From NCBI GenBank assembly GCA_029882235.1, contig JAOULB010000089.1:1-7765 (forward strand): DNA of 7,765 bases. The letters run 5' to 3'. Shown one piece after another: positions 7,201-7,765 of this stretch. A model generated the notes under the pieces. The model saw nothing but the letters and a program-made list of their open reading frames with translations. It was not told the origin of the DNA and made no database searches. Origin of the DNA: Gammaproteobacteria bacterium (GTDB lineage: Bacteria; Pseudomonadota; Gammaproteobacteria; UBA6429; Thiohalophilaceae). The translations under genes and the position numbers were made by a program. Numbering within the stretch: position 1 is the first letter of the stretch; each line of letters starts with the position of its first letter.

Positions 7201-7765
7201 TTAGCTGGATTTATACAGGCAAGCATAATAAAAGCCATCCATCTCATCATCACCCGGCAGAATCTGTCGTCCTGCATCGGTTGACTGTCCCCATTCCCCC
7301 TCAATGTGCTGCAGCCTGGCATCACCAGTCTGAGCGAGGAAGTGTTGTATCTGTAGTGTATTCTCAACCGGCAATATTGAGCAGGTTGCATACAGGAGCA
7401 TACCCCCAGGCTTGAGCAAGGGCCACAGTTTGCTGAGGATTTTGCGCTGGATTTCAACCAGCGTGTCGATGTCAGACTGGCGTCGTAGCAGTTTGATATC
7501 CGGGTGACGACGGATCACACCGGTGGCACTACAGGGGGCATCCAGCAGGATGCGGTCGAAGGGCTGTCCGTCCCACCAGTCTTCTGGCCTGAGGCCATCA
7601 CCACAGATTAGTTTGGCCCTGAGTCCAGCGCGTTGTAGATTTTCCTCAATACGTTTGAGGCGCTCAGGCTCAATATCAACGGCAAGCATCTCCGCCAGCT
7701 CGGGCTGAGATTCGATTATATGCAGGGTTTTACCCCCGGGCGCGGCACAGGCATCAAGAATGCGC
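7201..7765 (-). CDS. rsmB: 16S rRNA (cytosine(967)-C(5))-methyltransferase RsmB, C-terminal part (cut by window edge)
   Basis: RsmB uses SAM to methylate C5 of cytosine 967 in 16S rRNA. The fragment covers 187 residues up to the TAA at 7203-7201; the frame remains open to the window edge. The first residues visible are RILDACAAPGGKT, the SAM-binding motif I of RNA m5C methyltransferases, followed by AVDIEPERL (acidic residue binding the SAM ribose), a GDG motif, DAPCSATGVIRRHPDIK with the motif IV cysteine (fragment residue 78) and YATCSILPVEN with the catalytic motif VI cysteine (residue 128). Both cysteines of the m5C mechanism are present. The C-terminal FYYACLYK strand is typical. Family members are about 430 residues, so roughly 240 N-terminal residues, including the NusB-like RNA-binding domain, lie outside the window. 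The ATG at 7689 is internal, not the start. In related bacteria fmt lies upstream, which cannot be seen here. Confidence 0.97.
   Translation of the reverse strand, partial: RILDACAAPGGKTLHIIESQPELAEMLAVDIEPERLKRIEENLQRAGLRAKLICGDGLRPEDWWDGQPFDRILLDAPCSATGVIRRHPDIKLLRRQSDIDTLVEIQRKILSKLWPLLKPGGMLLYATCSILPVENTLQIQHFLAQTGDARLQHIEGEWGQSTDAGRQILPGDDEMDGFYYACLYKSS

Noticed and set aside
7182..7457. Upstream extension of the DUF4390 frame, giving a 277-residue protein.
   Set aside because: The extra residues are rsmB coding sequence in another frame, Cys- and Ser-rich and without family resemblance; the signal peptide starts at the ATG at 7181.
7201..7689. RsmB as a complete 162-residue protein starting at 7689.
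   Set aside because: The frame continues upstream to the window edge and encodes the essential SAM motif ACAAPGGKT before that ATG, so the ATG is internal.

Overview
The window is a compact bacterial chromosomal segment in which every gene I can support lies on the minus strand, so transcription runs from high to low coordinates. The proteins point to a gammaproteobacterium. TrkA and TrkH closely match the enterobacterial-type proteins in length and motifs, RsmB carries the full set of class motifs, and the chain rsmB, DUF4390 protein, NtrY-type kinase, NtrX-type regulator, trkA is an arrangement I associate with gammaproteobacteria. Base composition looks near 50% G+C by eye. I cannot name a genus. 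No mobile elements, RNA genes, CRISPR arrays or signs of recent transfer are visible.

Layout in the direction of transcription: (1) 7765-7201, the C-terminal part of rsmB (16S rRNA m5C967 methyltransferase), cut by the window edge; (2) 7181-6624, a secreted DUF4390 protein of unknown function; (3) 6642-4390, an NtrY-type membrane histidine kinase; (4) 4403-2985, an NtrX-type response regulator; (5) 2950-1577, trkA; (6) 1571-117, trkH; (7) 114-1, the first 38 codons of a probable class I SAM-dependent methyltransferase, cut by the other edge. Junctions are very tight: 19 bp gap, 19 bp overlap, 14 bp overlap, 34 bp gap, 5 bp gap, 2 bp gap. No non-coding stretch exceeds 34 bp. The set is therefore probably one operon or two overlapping ones, with any promoter lying upstream of the window or inside a coding sequence.

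How the genes work together: NtrY senses an unknown signal through a periplasmic domain and should phosphorylate Asp71 of NtrX. TrkH is the K+-translocating membrane subunit and TrkA its cytoplasmic nucleotide-binding gating subunit. The DUF4390 protein is exported and its gene overlaps ntrY, which makes it a candidate periplasmic partner of the sensor. A link between the two-component system and potassium uptake is an inference from gene order only.

The most notable observation is in NtrX. The receiver and the Fis-type DNA-binding domain look intact, but the central AAA+ domain has lost the Walker A lysine, both Walker B acidic positions in their normal form, the usual sensor I residues, the presumed arginine finger and the GAFTGA sigma-54 loop. 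It reads as a phosphorylation-controlled DNA-binding protein with a dead ATPase, not as a classical sigma-54 activator.
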